64,000 nucleotides of DNA, from positions 60,385,564-60,449,563 of the forward strand of contig OY979718.1 in assembly GCA_963855995.1 (NCBI GenBank), given 5' to 3'. The position numbers and the translations under genes were made by a program. Numbering within the stretch: position 1 is the first letter of the stretch; each line of letters begins with the position of its first letter. The notes under the pieces are model-generated. The model did no database searches, was not told the origin of the DNA, and saw nothing but the letters and a program-made list of their open reading frames with translations. Source of the stretch: Muricea muricata. Taxonomy: Eukaryota > Cnidaria > Anthozoa > Malacalcyonacea > Plexauridae. This document shows positions 1 to 10,672 of this stretch, piece by piece.

Positions 1-2112
1 TTGTTTGATGTGAAAGAAAGGGTGGCACCAGGCGCAAAACAAGCTATCGCCTGAACTAAACTCGTTAAAAAAACACTTCCATGCGCTTTCCTTCATGCTG
101 TTATACAATATGAAAATTATATAATGCTTTTTACCACACCTGCGTATGTAACCTGGACTTCCATGATCAGCGTTTCAACGGGTCAACTAAATTAGTCAAA
201 TCCAAATAATAAAGCCTATACGTCTGTACTCTGCAGTGATTAGCCAACTCAATGGGCATATAAAAACCTAGAAGTGGGTGCTCGGCACTTGTCCTTTCGA
301 CAAAGGTGTTAGGTGCAAGCGACTTGTGAAACGAAATTCGATCTTTTTTGCATAAATTTAGTTGCGCGTGCTCAGCTGTTTTATTTATGGACAATGTTTT
401 AATATAAGTGATTTAGCAATGGCGACGTGGCTGATAAGTTGCCATTAGTTCTGCGTTAAAAAACAACATCATATGAAACAACATCATATCCTTTTATTTA
501 AAGTTTGTCTAAATCGTTCAGAAACTATTAATATCTATATCCCCCCGGTTCACCCAAGAAACAGTCTACAGTCCATAGTCCACAGTCCATAGTCCACAGT
601 TTATAGTCCATGGTCCACAGTCCACAGTCCAGTCCAGGTTTTAGCACATGCCGTTAAATCGTATAGTTTTTATGCTAGTGTGATGATAAAAACATTATAA
701 AGTCGTGCAGCACACGCGATGTTAAATCCCATACCATGCACACTTGCGACTATTATTTAAAAGGCATATTTTAAAAAGAATAATGTACATACCCACATAT
801 CCGTGACCTTTCGAAAGCTTATAGACAGTTTGATCACTACGCAATGATTTGTGTAGCAATTTTGTATTATTCTCATTTTTATCATTAGGCTCCCATCAAA
901 GCACCTCCAAATCCCCGTCAGGTGAGCTGATTTGTCTAAACTATAAATTACTGTGGATTATGAAAACTTTTTGGTTGATTTTGTCCCTAATGTTACGTTA
1001 ATAAAAAATTACATTCATATTATTATCATTAAAGTGCATCTGTCAAAATCACCATTTTTTCTTCAAACTTTCGTGGTGACAAGGCGATTCGAACGACGTA
1101 TACAATTCTTCAAACGGATAAATAATGCCAGAGATATTTTTCTTTAAGCATCCTAAAAAAATGGCGGGGGGTTTTATTATGGCCGGGGAAAACAGGCTGT
1201 GTTGAATTAGCTCTGTGACGTCAAACCGAGAACAGGTCACATATAAAAAAAATACAAAAAAGTAATCATTTGCGAAGCGAAAAATTGCCAAAAATAATTA
1301 CTTTTTCAGGATATTTGTTTGTATATGAACATTTTAGGCGACTGAAAACTGATCATTGTATCTTTGAAACTGAAGGAAATTGCTCAAATTTAGAGATTTA
1401 AAAGTGGTGATTTTGACTTATGCACTTTAAAACTTTCAAAGCGTCAAGCGTAAACATCACTTTTAACTTTTCTTTCATTGTGACCAATATTATACACCTG
1501 TTGCAACGTTTCCCCTTTTCATACTATGCAAACAAAATTGATGCGACCTTCTAAGCATTTATTAAGCACTTATTGTAAATTCATTTTCTCTTAAAGAAGT
1601 TTAACCTTAGTGTATAACGTTTTAAACATTCATTTCAGAGAACTCCTAGCAACAGGTCACAGGTTGGTGTGTCCGCCAATATTTTGAATGAACTTAAAGA
1701 AAAGCAATTAAGAAAATCAATCAGAAAATAAGGAATACGAATAACTGTGGTTGTAATTTGATCTCATTTTAATGAATTTATATATGCTTCAAAACATCGT
1801 ATGTGTCAGTGTCCATCTAATCAATCGTTTTTACAACTTAGAATGACAGTGTAGTTAATACTTATTGATTTAGTGGCCTACAGGTTTTCAGGTATGATTA
1901 TCTACACATACCAGGTGGCCCAATAAAGTAGTCTCTTTGATTTAATCTAATTGAAATTTATTGTAATTTAACATTACTAATACAAAAGTTGGGACAGTTA
2001 TCACAGCTAAATCAATTGCATGTTATTTAGGAACTGCTAAGATGAATCCTAAAATAAGATTTTGAGGCTACTTTAGTGGAGATATTGCTATTTTTAGTCG
2101 AACCCTAAATAT
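1..2112. other. non-coding stretch, no gene recognised
   Basis: I see only short unrelated reading frames and AT-rich sequence here. The one structured piece is a short tandem repeat at about 562-636, listed separately. No splice-bounded exon with recognisable protein similarity was found on either strand. Confidence 0.5.
562..636. repeat. short tandem repeat of an AGTCCACAGTCCAT-like unit
   Basis: Imperfect tandem copies of a 13-14 bp unit (AGTCCACAGTCCAT with variants such as AGTTTATAGTCCAT) run through this stretch. It is a simple minisatellite with no coding potential. Confidence 0.75.
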
Positions 2113-2262
2113 AATAAACAAGTATAATAAACAAGATGGACTTTTTCGACTTATGCTGAAGGATAAACCGTTTGATGTATTTTCTGTATCTGAAACTTGG
2201 CTTAATAGTGACATATCCGGTTGTGAATTTGCTATTGAAGGTTACTAGGAAAGATCGAATTG
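2113..2262 (+). pseudogene. LINE apurinic endonuclease (APE) fragment
   Basis: A short plus-strand frame reads KPFDVFSVSETWLNSDI, followed by a segment ending in GY. That is the hallmark of the APE-type endonuclease domain of CR1/L2/Rex-like non-LTR retrotransposons, where the SETW motif sits in the catalytic core. It stops in frame right after the GY, and no reverse transcriptase follows, so it is an isolated scrap of a dead LINE. It is unrelated to the RLE-type LINEs at 3914-13585, which do not use an APE domain. The family call rests on motif recognition only. Confidence 0.6.
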
Positions 2263-3232
2263 ACCGCAGGGGGCTGTATCAGCGGAGGATCCAGAGGGTA
2301 TCGAGCGTATTTGATGATACGGTCAGATTTTTCAGATATAGTACATGATTATATCGTTGTACGTATTATTTACAAAACAAGTTGGAAGGCTTTATCTGTC
2401 TAAAGACGCGAGCCGAAGGCGAGCGGCTTTCTACACCGATAAAGCGGATTAAAGCCCGATTAACGAGTTTTGTAAATGGCTTCAAAATCGTCAGTTCATT
2501 AGTATTGTATATAAACTAGCAAGCATTCCGTTGACAGTTGATGGCAATGAAAATAAGCGGCAGGTAAACTGATAATAATATTCTTTTGTATTTCCTCCAT
2601 TTCACGCTTGACCTGATGAAAACCTTCAATGCATATTTGCATGTAGCTAGTATAAGTATTATTTTGCAATGTGAGCGAGAGAAACACGGGGTGCTGTGTC
2701 TGTGCCTCTGTGCAATAACGTTTATTGTAAACGTAGATTCGAAGAAGTAGGTTTACTTTTCAGGTTTAATTGTATTTTGGTGTGTAAAATTGACTGTATT
2801 TGGTGTGGAAACGACAGTGCAGTTGTGAAACGTTTACTGTAGATGAAATATAATGGTGTTCTATATCAGATTTAAAGACATTGATGTTTAATTAATAAGT
2901 GTTCTATCACATTTAAAGACACTGATGTTTTATTAATGAGAGTTCTATCAAACGGTAGAAACATCGATTAAGCATTAATTTCTTTTGTATTTTCCTCATG
3001 AGTTATTAATGAGTTTTTGAAATATTTTTACAACGCCTGACGTCTGTTCTATATAGTTTTAAACATTTGTAACTTGCACCAATACGATATTAAACTGTCC
3101 TTTTCTTGAGCCATTGTCAATGAAATTTCGCTACAAACAATAATATGTAGGAAATAGTTTCCATAATTGTGTTTACAGACTGAAATATAGCCGATTATTA
3201 GCCTCGTCCCCGGCGCTTTGATGTTTTATGGC
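2263..3232. other. non-coding stretch with weak ~55-bp duplications
   Basis: There is no supportable gene. Around 2850-2960 a unit containing GTTCTATCACATTTAAAGAC recurs two to three times at intervals of roughly 55 bp. A short inverted pair built on TTTACAAAAC / GTTTTGTAAA flanks a GC-rich core at about 2370-2480. Confidence 0.45.
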
Positions 3233-3240
3233 GGATACAC

Positions 3241-3500
3241 CATTGATCTGTATAATACTGGATCACGCATTCATAATTAAATTTTGAAGTCATCGCCGCC
3301 ATCTTGGTACTCCAGGTCCAGTGTTCTTTGCGGGTGTAAGAGTAAGCTTTTAAGCAGCGTTTTCAATTTCCGTAAATTTCCTTAAAATAAGGAAGTTTAT
3401 TTATCTATTGAAAATGCTGATTGTCCGCCATCTTGGTACTCCAAATTCTGACTTCACTTGATGTCACTGTATGCGTGATCCAGTGTTATAGAGATCAATG
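3241..3500. mobile_element. MITE, CATTGATCTG family, copy 1 (8-bp TSD)
   Basis: The 260-bp element starts CATTGATCTG and ends with the inverted CAGTGTTATAGAGATCAATG. It is flanked by a perfect 8-bp duplication GGATACAC at 3233-3240 and 3501-3508. The arms continue inward through ACTGGATCACGCAT and a GCCGCCATCTTGG motif on both sides. A second copy lies at 58894-59164. It has no coding capacity, so it must have been moved by a transposase in trans, of hAT or P type judging by TSD length. Confidence 0.9.
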
Positions 3501-3609
3501 GGATACACACACCAAATCGCGCGCGCATGACTCGCGCCACGCACTGCCGTAGAATTAGCATCACAAGAACATTAAAGCGCAGGGGACGAGCCTGTCGGAA
3601 CACTCTGAT

Positions 3610-3735
3610 CAGGGTTGGTCACTTGGCTTTTTAAGGCCAAATAACTCGATTTTGGATTTTTTATTTCTTGTTTGGCCTTAAAAATTTTTTTGACCTTTTG
3701 GCTTTATTTTGGCTTTTTTATCGAGTGACAGGTGG
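3610..3735 (+). mobile_element. hAT-like terminus (left-end orientation)
   Basis: CAGGGTTGGT at 3610 is followed by subterminal repeats of GGCCAAAT and TTGGCC type. The same terminal sequence, inverted, ends at 15037 and 17608. This could be the left end of a hAT element later split by LINE insertions. The 8 bp before it (ACTCTGAT) match neither 15038-15045 nor 17609-17616, so I cannot pair it with confidence. Confidence 0.5.
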
Positions 3736-3823
3736 TACGTTATGATCCTTTAGCTTTTGCACTTAGGGCTTTTCTTTATCACTATTTTTATAAATACGAA
3801 AAAATATAAATACGAACATAATC

Positions 3824-3881
3824 ATTATTATTATTATTATTACTATTATATTATTATTATTATTATTATTTATTATTATTA

Positions 3882-3913
<32 letters not shown>
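3824..3913. repeat. (TTA)n microsatellite, LINE target
   Basis: About 90 bp of slightly interrupted ATT repeats. The 5'-truncated LINE begins immediately after it, and comparable ATT runs end both LINE copies (5667-5690 and 13565-13584). It is therefore either the insertion target or the tail of a lost copy. Confidence 0.85.
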
Positions 3914-5516
3914 TGGCCGTGGAGTGTTACAAGGAGATTGCTTAAGTCCATTGTTATTCAATCTCTGTTTTAATACTTTCATACAACACATCAAATCCGA
4001 CCATTACCGCCAGTTTGGCTTTTCACATAAACTTCTAAATCCAATCCATTGGTTTCAATTTGCTGACGATGCTTCTGTAATCACTAGTCTTGAAACCGAA
4101 AACCAGCATCTTCTAAACCGATTTTCTTTATGGTGTCAGTGGTCAGACATGATTATTCGAGTGGATAAATGCCGCACTTTTGGTATAAAGAAAGCCGTAA
4201 CGAAATCAATGCAATATTTACCAAAGCTTTTCATTAACAACAGTGTAAACCAACCACAAAATTGGGAGAGACGTTTTGCTACTTGGGAAGATACTTTGAC
4301 TTTAGCATGTCTAACAATAAACACAAATCCGAACTAATCACTCTTATTAACGATCTGATGAGTGACATTGACCTCAAACCCTTGCACCCGAAAAATAAAT
4401 TACATCTTTACAGTCGATATGTCCTGTCTAAATTATCTTGGCACCTAACTGTTGCACCCTTATCCAATGTATGGATTGTCGAGAACATTGATTCTATTGT
4501 GATTCAGTATATTCGCAAGTGGCTTGATGTACCAGTATCAGGAACTTTTAGTAACGTCTTCCTAAACTATAACAAATTTGGTCTTAATATTACTCCCCCA
4601 TCGATAAAATTTACACAATGTCAATCAACCCTTCGAAATGCACTAAAGTCATCACCTAATGATTCCGTCAATCATCTGTGGAAATTAACAAGTAATCACA
4701 CTAATATTCAATATGATACTTATAATTCTACAAAGGAAGTCATTAAAAAGTTTCGATCGAGTCAAGAAGATAAGCTTAAAAACCATTTAACATCCCATGG
4801 ATCCTTCTTTTCCAGCGTGACAAAATTCTCCCTATCTCAAGTCAATATTATCTGGTCAGCCTGTCAATCAAAGCTTCTAAAAAACATTTTTAACTTCACG
4901 ATCCGCTACATAAACAACACCCTTCCGACCCGCAGAAACCTTGCAAAATGGGGTTTATCTTCGACAGCTGATTGCTCTTTTTGTCTTAATCCTGAATCCT
5001 TGTTACATGTCGTAGCTGGTTGTAACTCATATTTGAATCGTTTCAGTACTTAACTTCATTGCCAATAATATTCTACAACCTCTACATTCCAAAAAGCTTT
5101 ATGTTGACCTTCCTGGATTTCTCAACCCTTCAATTGTAACTGGTGACAAATATCGGCCTGATTTGCTCCTAACGACGAAAGACAACTGCTTGTATATTAT
5201 TGAATTAACTGTGGGATATGAAACTAATCTTAGAAATAATAGTAAACGTAAACAGGCTAAATACATGAATGTTATTAAAGAGCAAAAGAAACATTTTAAA
5301 TCCGTTCAATTCCTCAATCTTTCTATCAGTGCACTTGGAGTTTTTGACAAGGAATCTTCTACATTTTTGAAAATGCTCAATGACCTTGATGTTAGTGAAA
5401 CTCAAACTAAACATTGTATAAAGAAAATTATTAACATCTGCATTAGAACATCTTACTATATCTTTTGCTGTCGCAACAAGGAATGGACAAATCCCGATTT
5501 TATGAAATTTTAAATA
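3914..5516 (+). pseudogene. RLE-LINE polyprotein remnant (RT, CCHC knuckle, endonuclease)
   Basis: Three successive frames carry one protein. The first (to about 4337) has RT motif GRGVLQGDCLSPLLFN and the FADD active-site motif. The second (about 4262-5053) holds the thumb region and a zinc knuckle with CSFC and HVVAGC. The third (about 5100-5513) reads SIVTGDKYRPDLLL then LYIIELTVGYE, the PD...E core of the restriction-like endonuclease that nicks target DNA for target-primed reverse transcription. At least two frameshifts and the missing N-terminus make this copy dead. The endonuclease catalytic PD and E are intact here, whereas copy 2 has lost the D. Confidence 0.85.
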
Positions 5517-5587
5517 TTTAATATCATTTGTGTATATATAGATTAGATTATTGTGTGTTATAGAGTATAATGGTGATTTCAAGTAGC

Positions 5588-5625
5588 CAATTGTAAGTTA
5601 CCTGTAAAAGTGAGATTTACAATTG
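5588..5625 (+). other. conserved 3'-UTR hairpin of the LINE, copy 1
   Basis: CAATTGTAA pairs with TTACAATTG across a loop containing TACCTGTAAAA. The same loop core is kept in copy 2 (13489-13525), where the stem differs but still pairs. It is a likely RNA structure recognised by the LINE reverse transcriptase. Confidence 0.6.
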
Positions 5626-6327
5626 CTTGTACATATATATCAAAAAGTTCATAAAGTTTTCATTATTTTTATTATTATTATTATTATTACATCGAGCAGT
5701 GGCGTATACACGTTCTCTGTACATGTCCATGGTTTCACTGAAAAATTTTACTTGAATTGACATAGTTAAATCAGATTTTGGATTTTAAAATTACTTTTAA
5801 TCAATTATGATTCGTGCAAACTTGCTTGCGTTATTTTCAACGCTAATAATACGTGGATTTTGTGGCAAGGAATTTGAATCATTAGGCCGTCACTCGTGGC
5901 GGTGTAAAAGTAAAGTTGGAAACGAACGAGAATCCACTGTAAATGTAAATCCTGTCATGGACATGCCTACACAAATGCGTCTACCTGTGAAGTCTTGCAA
6001 AGCAATCAAATGTTGCTGTGGTAAAGTCTGCAAAGGAGCTCGCGGTCTCAAAATGCACCAGCGAAGTTGTAAAGTCATTGACGACCTTGAAGACGAACTA
6101 CAACAACAAATGACAGAAGCATTGAACAACGACAATCATGAGGATAACATAGATCCAGTTCACCCTGACATATCAACCTTAAACATCCAAGAAAACTTCC
6201 CTGATTTAAAAAGAGGAATTAAACTACCCAAATCGCCATTACAATGGTCAACTGCTAACGACTTTTTTAAGCTAACTTTTTCAAATCACCCAATAACACC
6301 AGTAGTATTATAAAGGCCGATCGACCC

Positions 6328-6470
6328 TTTTTCACAAAGGGATGTACAGAGGGGTGTGCAGAGATGTGCAGAGGGGTGTGCAGGGATGTGCAGAGGGGTG
6401 TGCATAAAGGGATGTGCAGAGGGGTGTGCACAATGCGTTACGTGCAGAGGGGTGTGCACAATGCGTTACG
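6328..6470. repeat. subterminal tandem repeat, left arm (GGGGTGTGCA units)
   Basis: There are alternating GGGATGTGCAGA and GGGGTGTGCA units, about ten in all. The mirrored copy lies at 10510-10672. They resemble the tandem-repeat-bearing inverted ends of Polintons. No function is visible. Confidence 0.8.
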
Positions 6471-6680
6471 TACACAAGCCGTTACGTACGCCCCGTGACG
6501 TACGCTATAGTCGTGCTCTGATTGGTCGAAAAACGTACGTACACCCCATGACGTACACCCCGTGACGTACGCTATAGTCGCGCGCTCTGATTGGTTAATG
6601 GTTGGCGTACGTATGCCCAGTGACGTACACCCCGTGACGTACGCCATAGCTATGCTCTGATTGGTTAAAACAGCGTACGT
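6470..6680. promoter_or_regulatory. three CRE-half-site / CCAAT-box modules, left arm
   Basis: A unit of about 60-70 bp occurs three times. Each unit holds TGACGTAC, a CTATAG or CATAGC segment, and CTCTGATTGG. TGACGTA resembles a CREB/ATF half site and ATTGG is an inverted CCAAT (NF-Y) box. The mirrored set is at 10295-10500. They lie beyond the 3' end of the ATPase genes, so if they are promoters they would drive transcription into flanking DNA, or they mark the ends of an ancestral longer element. The reading as regulatory is inference. Confidence 0.45.
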
Positions 6681-6850
6681 GTATTTTGTCTGGTTATTTT
6701 GTAGCACTGTATTGTCGCACAGTATTGTTTACGATATCTTCGGATACTATTCAGAATATGTTTAGTACCGTAGTACAAAATTTAAAGAAAGAAATACAGG
6801 CGATATTTTGTGAGTAAGAATTTTATTTCGTCATAGAAGTATATACAACA

Positions 6851-8289
6851 TTAGTAAGGTTTCTGTCTAACATTTCTAAGGTAATATCGTCCCAGTGTTT
6901 TTGGAGTTTGCTTATGTGCTGGTGGCATTTGTACATCAGCCTGCTCGAAATGTGGTTGCTCCAATTGTTCATCGCCAGAATCACCTTTGTCTGCGACTGA
7001 TTCGTCATCGCTCACATCTGGAGAATTATTCTCGGTATTTGTGTCGTAAGTGTACCAGTGTTTTATTGGATGCTCAATTGTGTGTGGTGGTGTTACATAG
7101 TAAGGCATAGGTGAATGCCCTTCGTGCTCTTCCTCTCCCACGTCTATATTCGAATGCTCTGCTTCGCTCTCACTAGACTGTGCTGCGACGTCTGGATCAC
7201 TGTCCTCGGCATCGGCCTGTACTATATCATCTTCATCACTATACTCCACGTCAGCGTGTAGTTGAGAAGACTGTGGTTTGTTCTTGGCTCCTCAATACTC
7301 TTTGTGGCTTTTTTTATGAAACCGGTCAGCTGATCTTCAAGACTTTGAAATTTACTTTGTAACTGATTTTTAAATGTTTGAAATCTATGATATTCATTAG
7401 AATAGAGTGTACTTTTCTCATCAGGAGTCATAGACGGGGCGCTTAAGATATTTTCCATTTCCTGTTCCGTATTGTACATGGCGTTAAGTATAGGAGGTTG
7501 TCGATACGATTGCTTTCTCATATATCCATTAAGTTGCTGTTGTAAACCATCTCTCTCCCCAGGCAATACATTTGTTTTTAGGCGGTGATGATCATGGGTA
7601 GTCGGTTTAAGGTCAAGCATAAGATAACCGTGAGGGTGACTTGTAGCTTTTTCATACGCATGCATGAACTCGGGAACCCGGCCTGGGTTGATTTGTCTTG
7701 CCAATGTTAATACTTGCTGCTTGTCACGAGGAGACTTAAACAATACAATATAATGTGTATTAAGGCTGATGTTTCTTGTTTCCGTTCCTTGATGAAATAT
7801 ATTTTGGACAATGTAGATAACTGATAGGTTTCTGTGATGGCTCCCTTTGGTAAATAAGTTGGCTATGCGTTTGTCGCCTCCTGACTGTGCCATAAGATCG
7901 TCAAGAACGATTATGTTACGTTTATTAACATCAAGAAAATCACGAGAGTCAATTTCAGAGGGTATGCCTTCGAAAAATTCAATACCCGGTATAGTGTCGA
8001 TCATTTCTAAATACATGGGTTGCCATTGTCCATAGCACCAGATAATACGTTGAGGAGGTGGCCGTATAGTTTGTTGAGCATTCTCCAAAAGTGTTTTTAC
8101 CCGTAGCGTCTTGCCACTTTGTGTACAGCCCGCGACAATACATGTAAAAGGGTGGTGAAGTGCCACTGGTCCGCTGACTAAAGGGGTGGGTTTAGTAAAT
8201 GGGTCTTGCTTGTGCACATTTCTTTCATGACGTTGCATATTAAATAAAGTCGAGGATTGCATTCCGCAGGTATCACAAACATAGGACAT
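6851..8289 (-). pseudogene. Polinton-type packaging ATPase, left copy (frameshifted)
   Basis: The protein starts at 8289 with a C2H2 finger (CDTC...H...H) and has the P-loop GCTQSGKT near residue 58, in a FtsK/HerA-like packaging ATPase of the type found in Polintons and related viruses. Walker B reads IIVLDDLM, with both acids present. The frame breaks near 7286-7293, where one base present in the right copy is missing. The acidic C-terminal region continues in another frame from 7249 to 6851 (DDESVADKGDSGDE... to RYYLRNVRQKPY). Apart from this lesion it is almost identical to the right-arm copy. The protein would pump DNA into a capsid, but no capsid gene accompanies it here. Confidence 0.8.
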
Positions 8290-8337
8290 GTTTCTTTAGT
8301 GAGACCCAAAAGGAGACTGTAGTCTCACCCGAGATTT

Positions 8338-10116
8338 ATGCTGCCTCCTCCTCCTCCTCCTCCTCCTCCTCCTCCTCCTCCTCCTCCTCCTCCTCCTCCT
8401 CCTCCTCCTCCTCCTCCTCCTCCTCCTCCTCCTCCTCCTCCTCCTCCTCCTCCTCCTCCTCCTCCTCCTCCTCCTCCTCCTCCTCCTCCTCCTCCTCCTC
8501 CTCCTCCTCCTCCTCCTCCTCCTCCTCCTCCTCCTCCTCCTCCTCCTCCTCCTCCTCCTCCTCCTCCTCCTCCTCCTCCTCCTCCTCCTCCTCCTCCTCC
8601 TCCTCCTCCTCCTCCTCCTCCTCCTCCTCCTCCTCCTCCTCCTCCTCCTCCTCCTCCTCCTCCTCCTCCTCCCAAGTCGGTTTATGTTTGTGATACCTGC
8701 GAAATGCAATTCTCGACTTTATTTAATATGCAACGTCATGAAAGAAATGTGCACAAGCAAGACCCATTTACTAAACCCACCCCTTTAGTCAGCGGACCAG
8801 TGGCACTTCACCACCCTTTTACATGTATTGTCGCGGGCTGTACGCAAAGTGGCAAGACGCTACGGGTAAAAACACTTTTGGAGAATGCTCAACAAACTAT
8901 ACGGCCACCTCCTCAACGTATTATCTGGTACTATGGACAATGGCAACCCATGTATTTAGAAATGATCGACACTATACCGGGTATTGAATTTTTTGAAGGC
9001 ATACCCTCTGAAATTGACTCTCGTGATTTTCTTGATGTTAATAAACGTAACATAATCGTTCTTGACTATCTTATGGCACAGTCAGGAGGCGACAAACGCA
9101 TAGCCAACTTATTTACCAAAGGGAGCCATCACAGAAACCTATCAGTTATCTACATTGTCCAAAATATATTTCATCAAGGAACGGAAACAAGAAACATCAG
9201 CCTTAATACACATTATATTGTATTGTTCAAGTCTCCTCGTGACAAGCAGCAAGTATTAACCCTGGCAAGACAAATCAACCCAGGCCGGGTTCCCGAGTTC
9301 ATGCATGCGTATGAAAAAGCTACAAGTCACCCTCACGGTTATCTTATGCTTGACCTTAAACCGACTATCCATGATCATCACCGCCTAAAAACAAATGTAT
9401 TGCCTGGGGAGAGAGATGGTTTACAACAGCAACTTAATGGATATATGAGAAAGCAATCGTATCGACAACCTCCTATACTTAACGCCATGTACAATACGGA
9501 ACAGGAAATGGAAAATATCTTAAGCGCCCCGTCTATGACTCCTGATGAGAAAAGTACACTCTATTCTAATGAATATCATAGATTTCAAACATTTAAAAAT
9601 CAGTTACAAAGTAAATTTCAAAGTCTTGAAGATCAGCTGACCGGTTTCATAAAAAAAGCCACAAAGAGTATTGAGGAGGCCAAGAACAAACCACAGTCTT
9701 CTCAACTACACGCTGACGTGGAGTATAGTGATGAAGATGATATAGTACAGGCCGATGCCGAGGACAGTGATTCAGACGTCGCAGCACAGTCTAGTGAGAG
9801 CGAAGCAGAGCATTCGAATATAGACGTGGGAGAGGAAGAACACGAAGGGCATTCACCTATGCCTTACTATGTAACACCACCACACACAATTGAGCATCCA
9901 ATAAAACACTGGTACACTTACGACACAAATACCGAGAATAATTCTCCAGATGTGAGCGATGACGAATCAGTCGCAGACAAAGGTGATTCTGGCAATGAAC
10001 AATTGGAGCAACCACATTTCGAGCAGGCTGGTGTACAAATGCCACCAGCACATAAGCAAACTCCAAAAACACTGGGACGATATTACCTTAGAAATGTTGG
10101 ACAGAAACCTTACTAA
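8338..10116 (+). CDS. Polinton-type packaging ATPase, right copy, fused in frame to a polyproline tract
   Basis: The frame of 592 codons is open from an ATG at 8338. Residues 3-112 are proline encoded by the (CCT)n tract, followed by PKSVYVCDTC. The native start is probably lost, because the left copy begins MSYVCDTC with its own ATG. A C2H2 finger comes first, then the P-loop GCTQSGKT, then Walker B as IIVLDYLM, where the second acid of the left copy (DD) is replaced by Y and is likely to impair hydrolysis. A glutamine-rich middle and an acidic tail follow, ending RYYLRNVGQKPY. An AATAAA lies at 10139-10144, about 23 bp past the stop. Family assignment is by motif plus the Polinton ends of the element. 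Whether the polyproline form is made is unknown. Confidence 0.75.
   Translation: MLPPPPPPPPPPPPPPPPPPPPPPPPPPPPPPPPPPPPPPPPPPPPPPPPPPPPPPPPPPPPPPPPPPPPPPPPPPPPPPPPPPPPPPPPPPPPPPPPPPPPPPPPPPPPPPKSVYVCDTCEMQFSTLFNMQRHERNVHKQDPFTKPTPLVSGPVALHHPFTCIVAGCTQSGKTLRVKTLLENAQQTIRPPPQRIIWYYGQWQPMYLEMIDTIPGIEFFEGIPSEIDSRDFLDVNKRNIIVLDYLMAQSGGDKRIANLFTKGSHHRNLSVIYIVQNIFHQGTETRNISLNTHYIVLFKSPRDKQQVLTLARQINPGRVPEFMHAYEKATSHPHGYLMLDLKPTIHDHHRLKTNVLPGERDGLQQQLNGYMRKQSYRQPPILNAMYNTEQEMENILSAPSMTPDEKSTLYSNEYHRFQTFKNQLQSKFQSLEDQLTGFIKKATKSIEEAKNKPQSSQLHADVEYSDEDDIVQADAEDSDSDVAAQSSESEAEHSNIDVGEEEHEGHSPMPYYVTPPHTIEHPIKHWYTYDTNTENNSPDVSDDESVADKGDSGNEQLEQPHFEQAGVQMPPAHKQTPKTLGRYYLRNVGQKPY
8344..8670. repeat. (CCT)109 uninterrupted microsatellite at palindrome centre
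   Basis: A perfect polypurine/polypyrimidine triplet run of 327 bp joins the two inverted arms. It is open in several frames only because it encodes homopolymers. The length seen may be set by assembly rather than biology. Confidence 0.95.
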
Positions 10117-10138
10117 TGTTGTATATACTTCTATGACG

Positions 10139-10144
10139 AAATAA
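10139..10144 (+). terminator. poly(A) signal AATAAA of the right ATPase copy
   Basis: AATAAA lies 23 bp after the ATPase stop codon at 10114-10116. The mirrored signal exists in the left arm. It supports a transcription unit ending here. Confidence 0.55.
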
Positions 10145-10294
10145 AATTCTTACTCACAAAATATCGCCTGTATTTCTTTCTTTAAATTTTGTACTACGGT
10201 ACTAAACATATTCTGAATAGTATCCGAAGATATCGTAAACAATACTGTGCGACAATACAGTGCTACAAAATAACCAGACAAAATACCCGTACGC

Positions 10295-10500
10295 TGTTTT
10301 AACCAATCAGAGCATAGCTATGGCGTACGTCACGGGGTGTACGTCACTGGGCATACGTACGCCAACCATTAACCAATCAGAGCGCGCGACTATAGCGTAC
10401 GTCACGGGGTGTACGTCATGGGGTGTACGTACGTTTTTCGACCAATCAGAGCACGACTATAGCGTACGTCACGGGGCGTACGTAACGGCTTGTGTACGTA
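10295..10500. promoter_or_regulatory. three CRE-half-site / CCAAT-box modules, right arm
   Basis: Mirror image of 6470-6680: three units with AACCAATCAGAG, CTATAG and GTACGTCA. The CCAAT box here is in the forward orientation. The spacing matches the left arm. Confidence 0.45.
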
Positions 10501-10509
10501 ACGCATTGT

Positions 10510-10672
10510 GCACACCCCTCTGCACGTAACGCATTGTGCACACCCCTCTGCGCATCCCTTTGTGCACACCCCTCTGGACATCCCTGCACACCCCTCAGCA
10601 TATCTCTGCACACCCCTCTGCACATCCCTTTGTGCACACCCCTTTGCACATCCCTGCACACCCCTAAAAAAA
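10510..10672. repeat. subterminal tandem repeat, right arm (TGCACACCCC units)
   Basis: This is the inverted copy of 6328-6470, with alternating TGCACACCCCTCTG and TGCACATCCCT units. It is slightly longer than the left array, consistent with repeat-number drift between the arms. Confidence 0.8.

Larger units (their letters stand above)
3914..5690 (+). mobile_element. 5'-truncated RLE-type LINE, copy 1
   Basis: This non-LTR retrotransposon copy starts inside the reverse transcriptase, at the GRGVLQGDCLSPL motif, directly against the (TTA)n tract, and ends in its own ATT tail at 5667-5690. The gene order is RT palm, thumb, a CCHC knuckle, then a PD...E restriction-like endonuclease. That order is typical of the R4/Dong/NeSL/Hero groups, and Dong-like elements are known for insertion in TAA repeats. 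A second, longer copy follows head-to-tail at 5691. Confidence 0.85.

Noticed and set aside
3757..3951. Small frames rich in Ile and Tyr over the (TTA)n tract
   Set aside because: Homopolymer products of a microsatellite on both strands. They have no homology.
8296..8709. Poly-arginine and poly-glycine reading frames over the triplet tract
   Set aside because: They exist only because a (CCT)n/(GGA)n repeat is open in every frame. No upstream or downstream similarity supports them.
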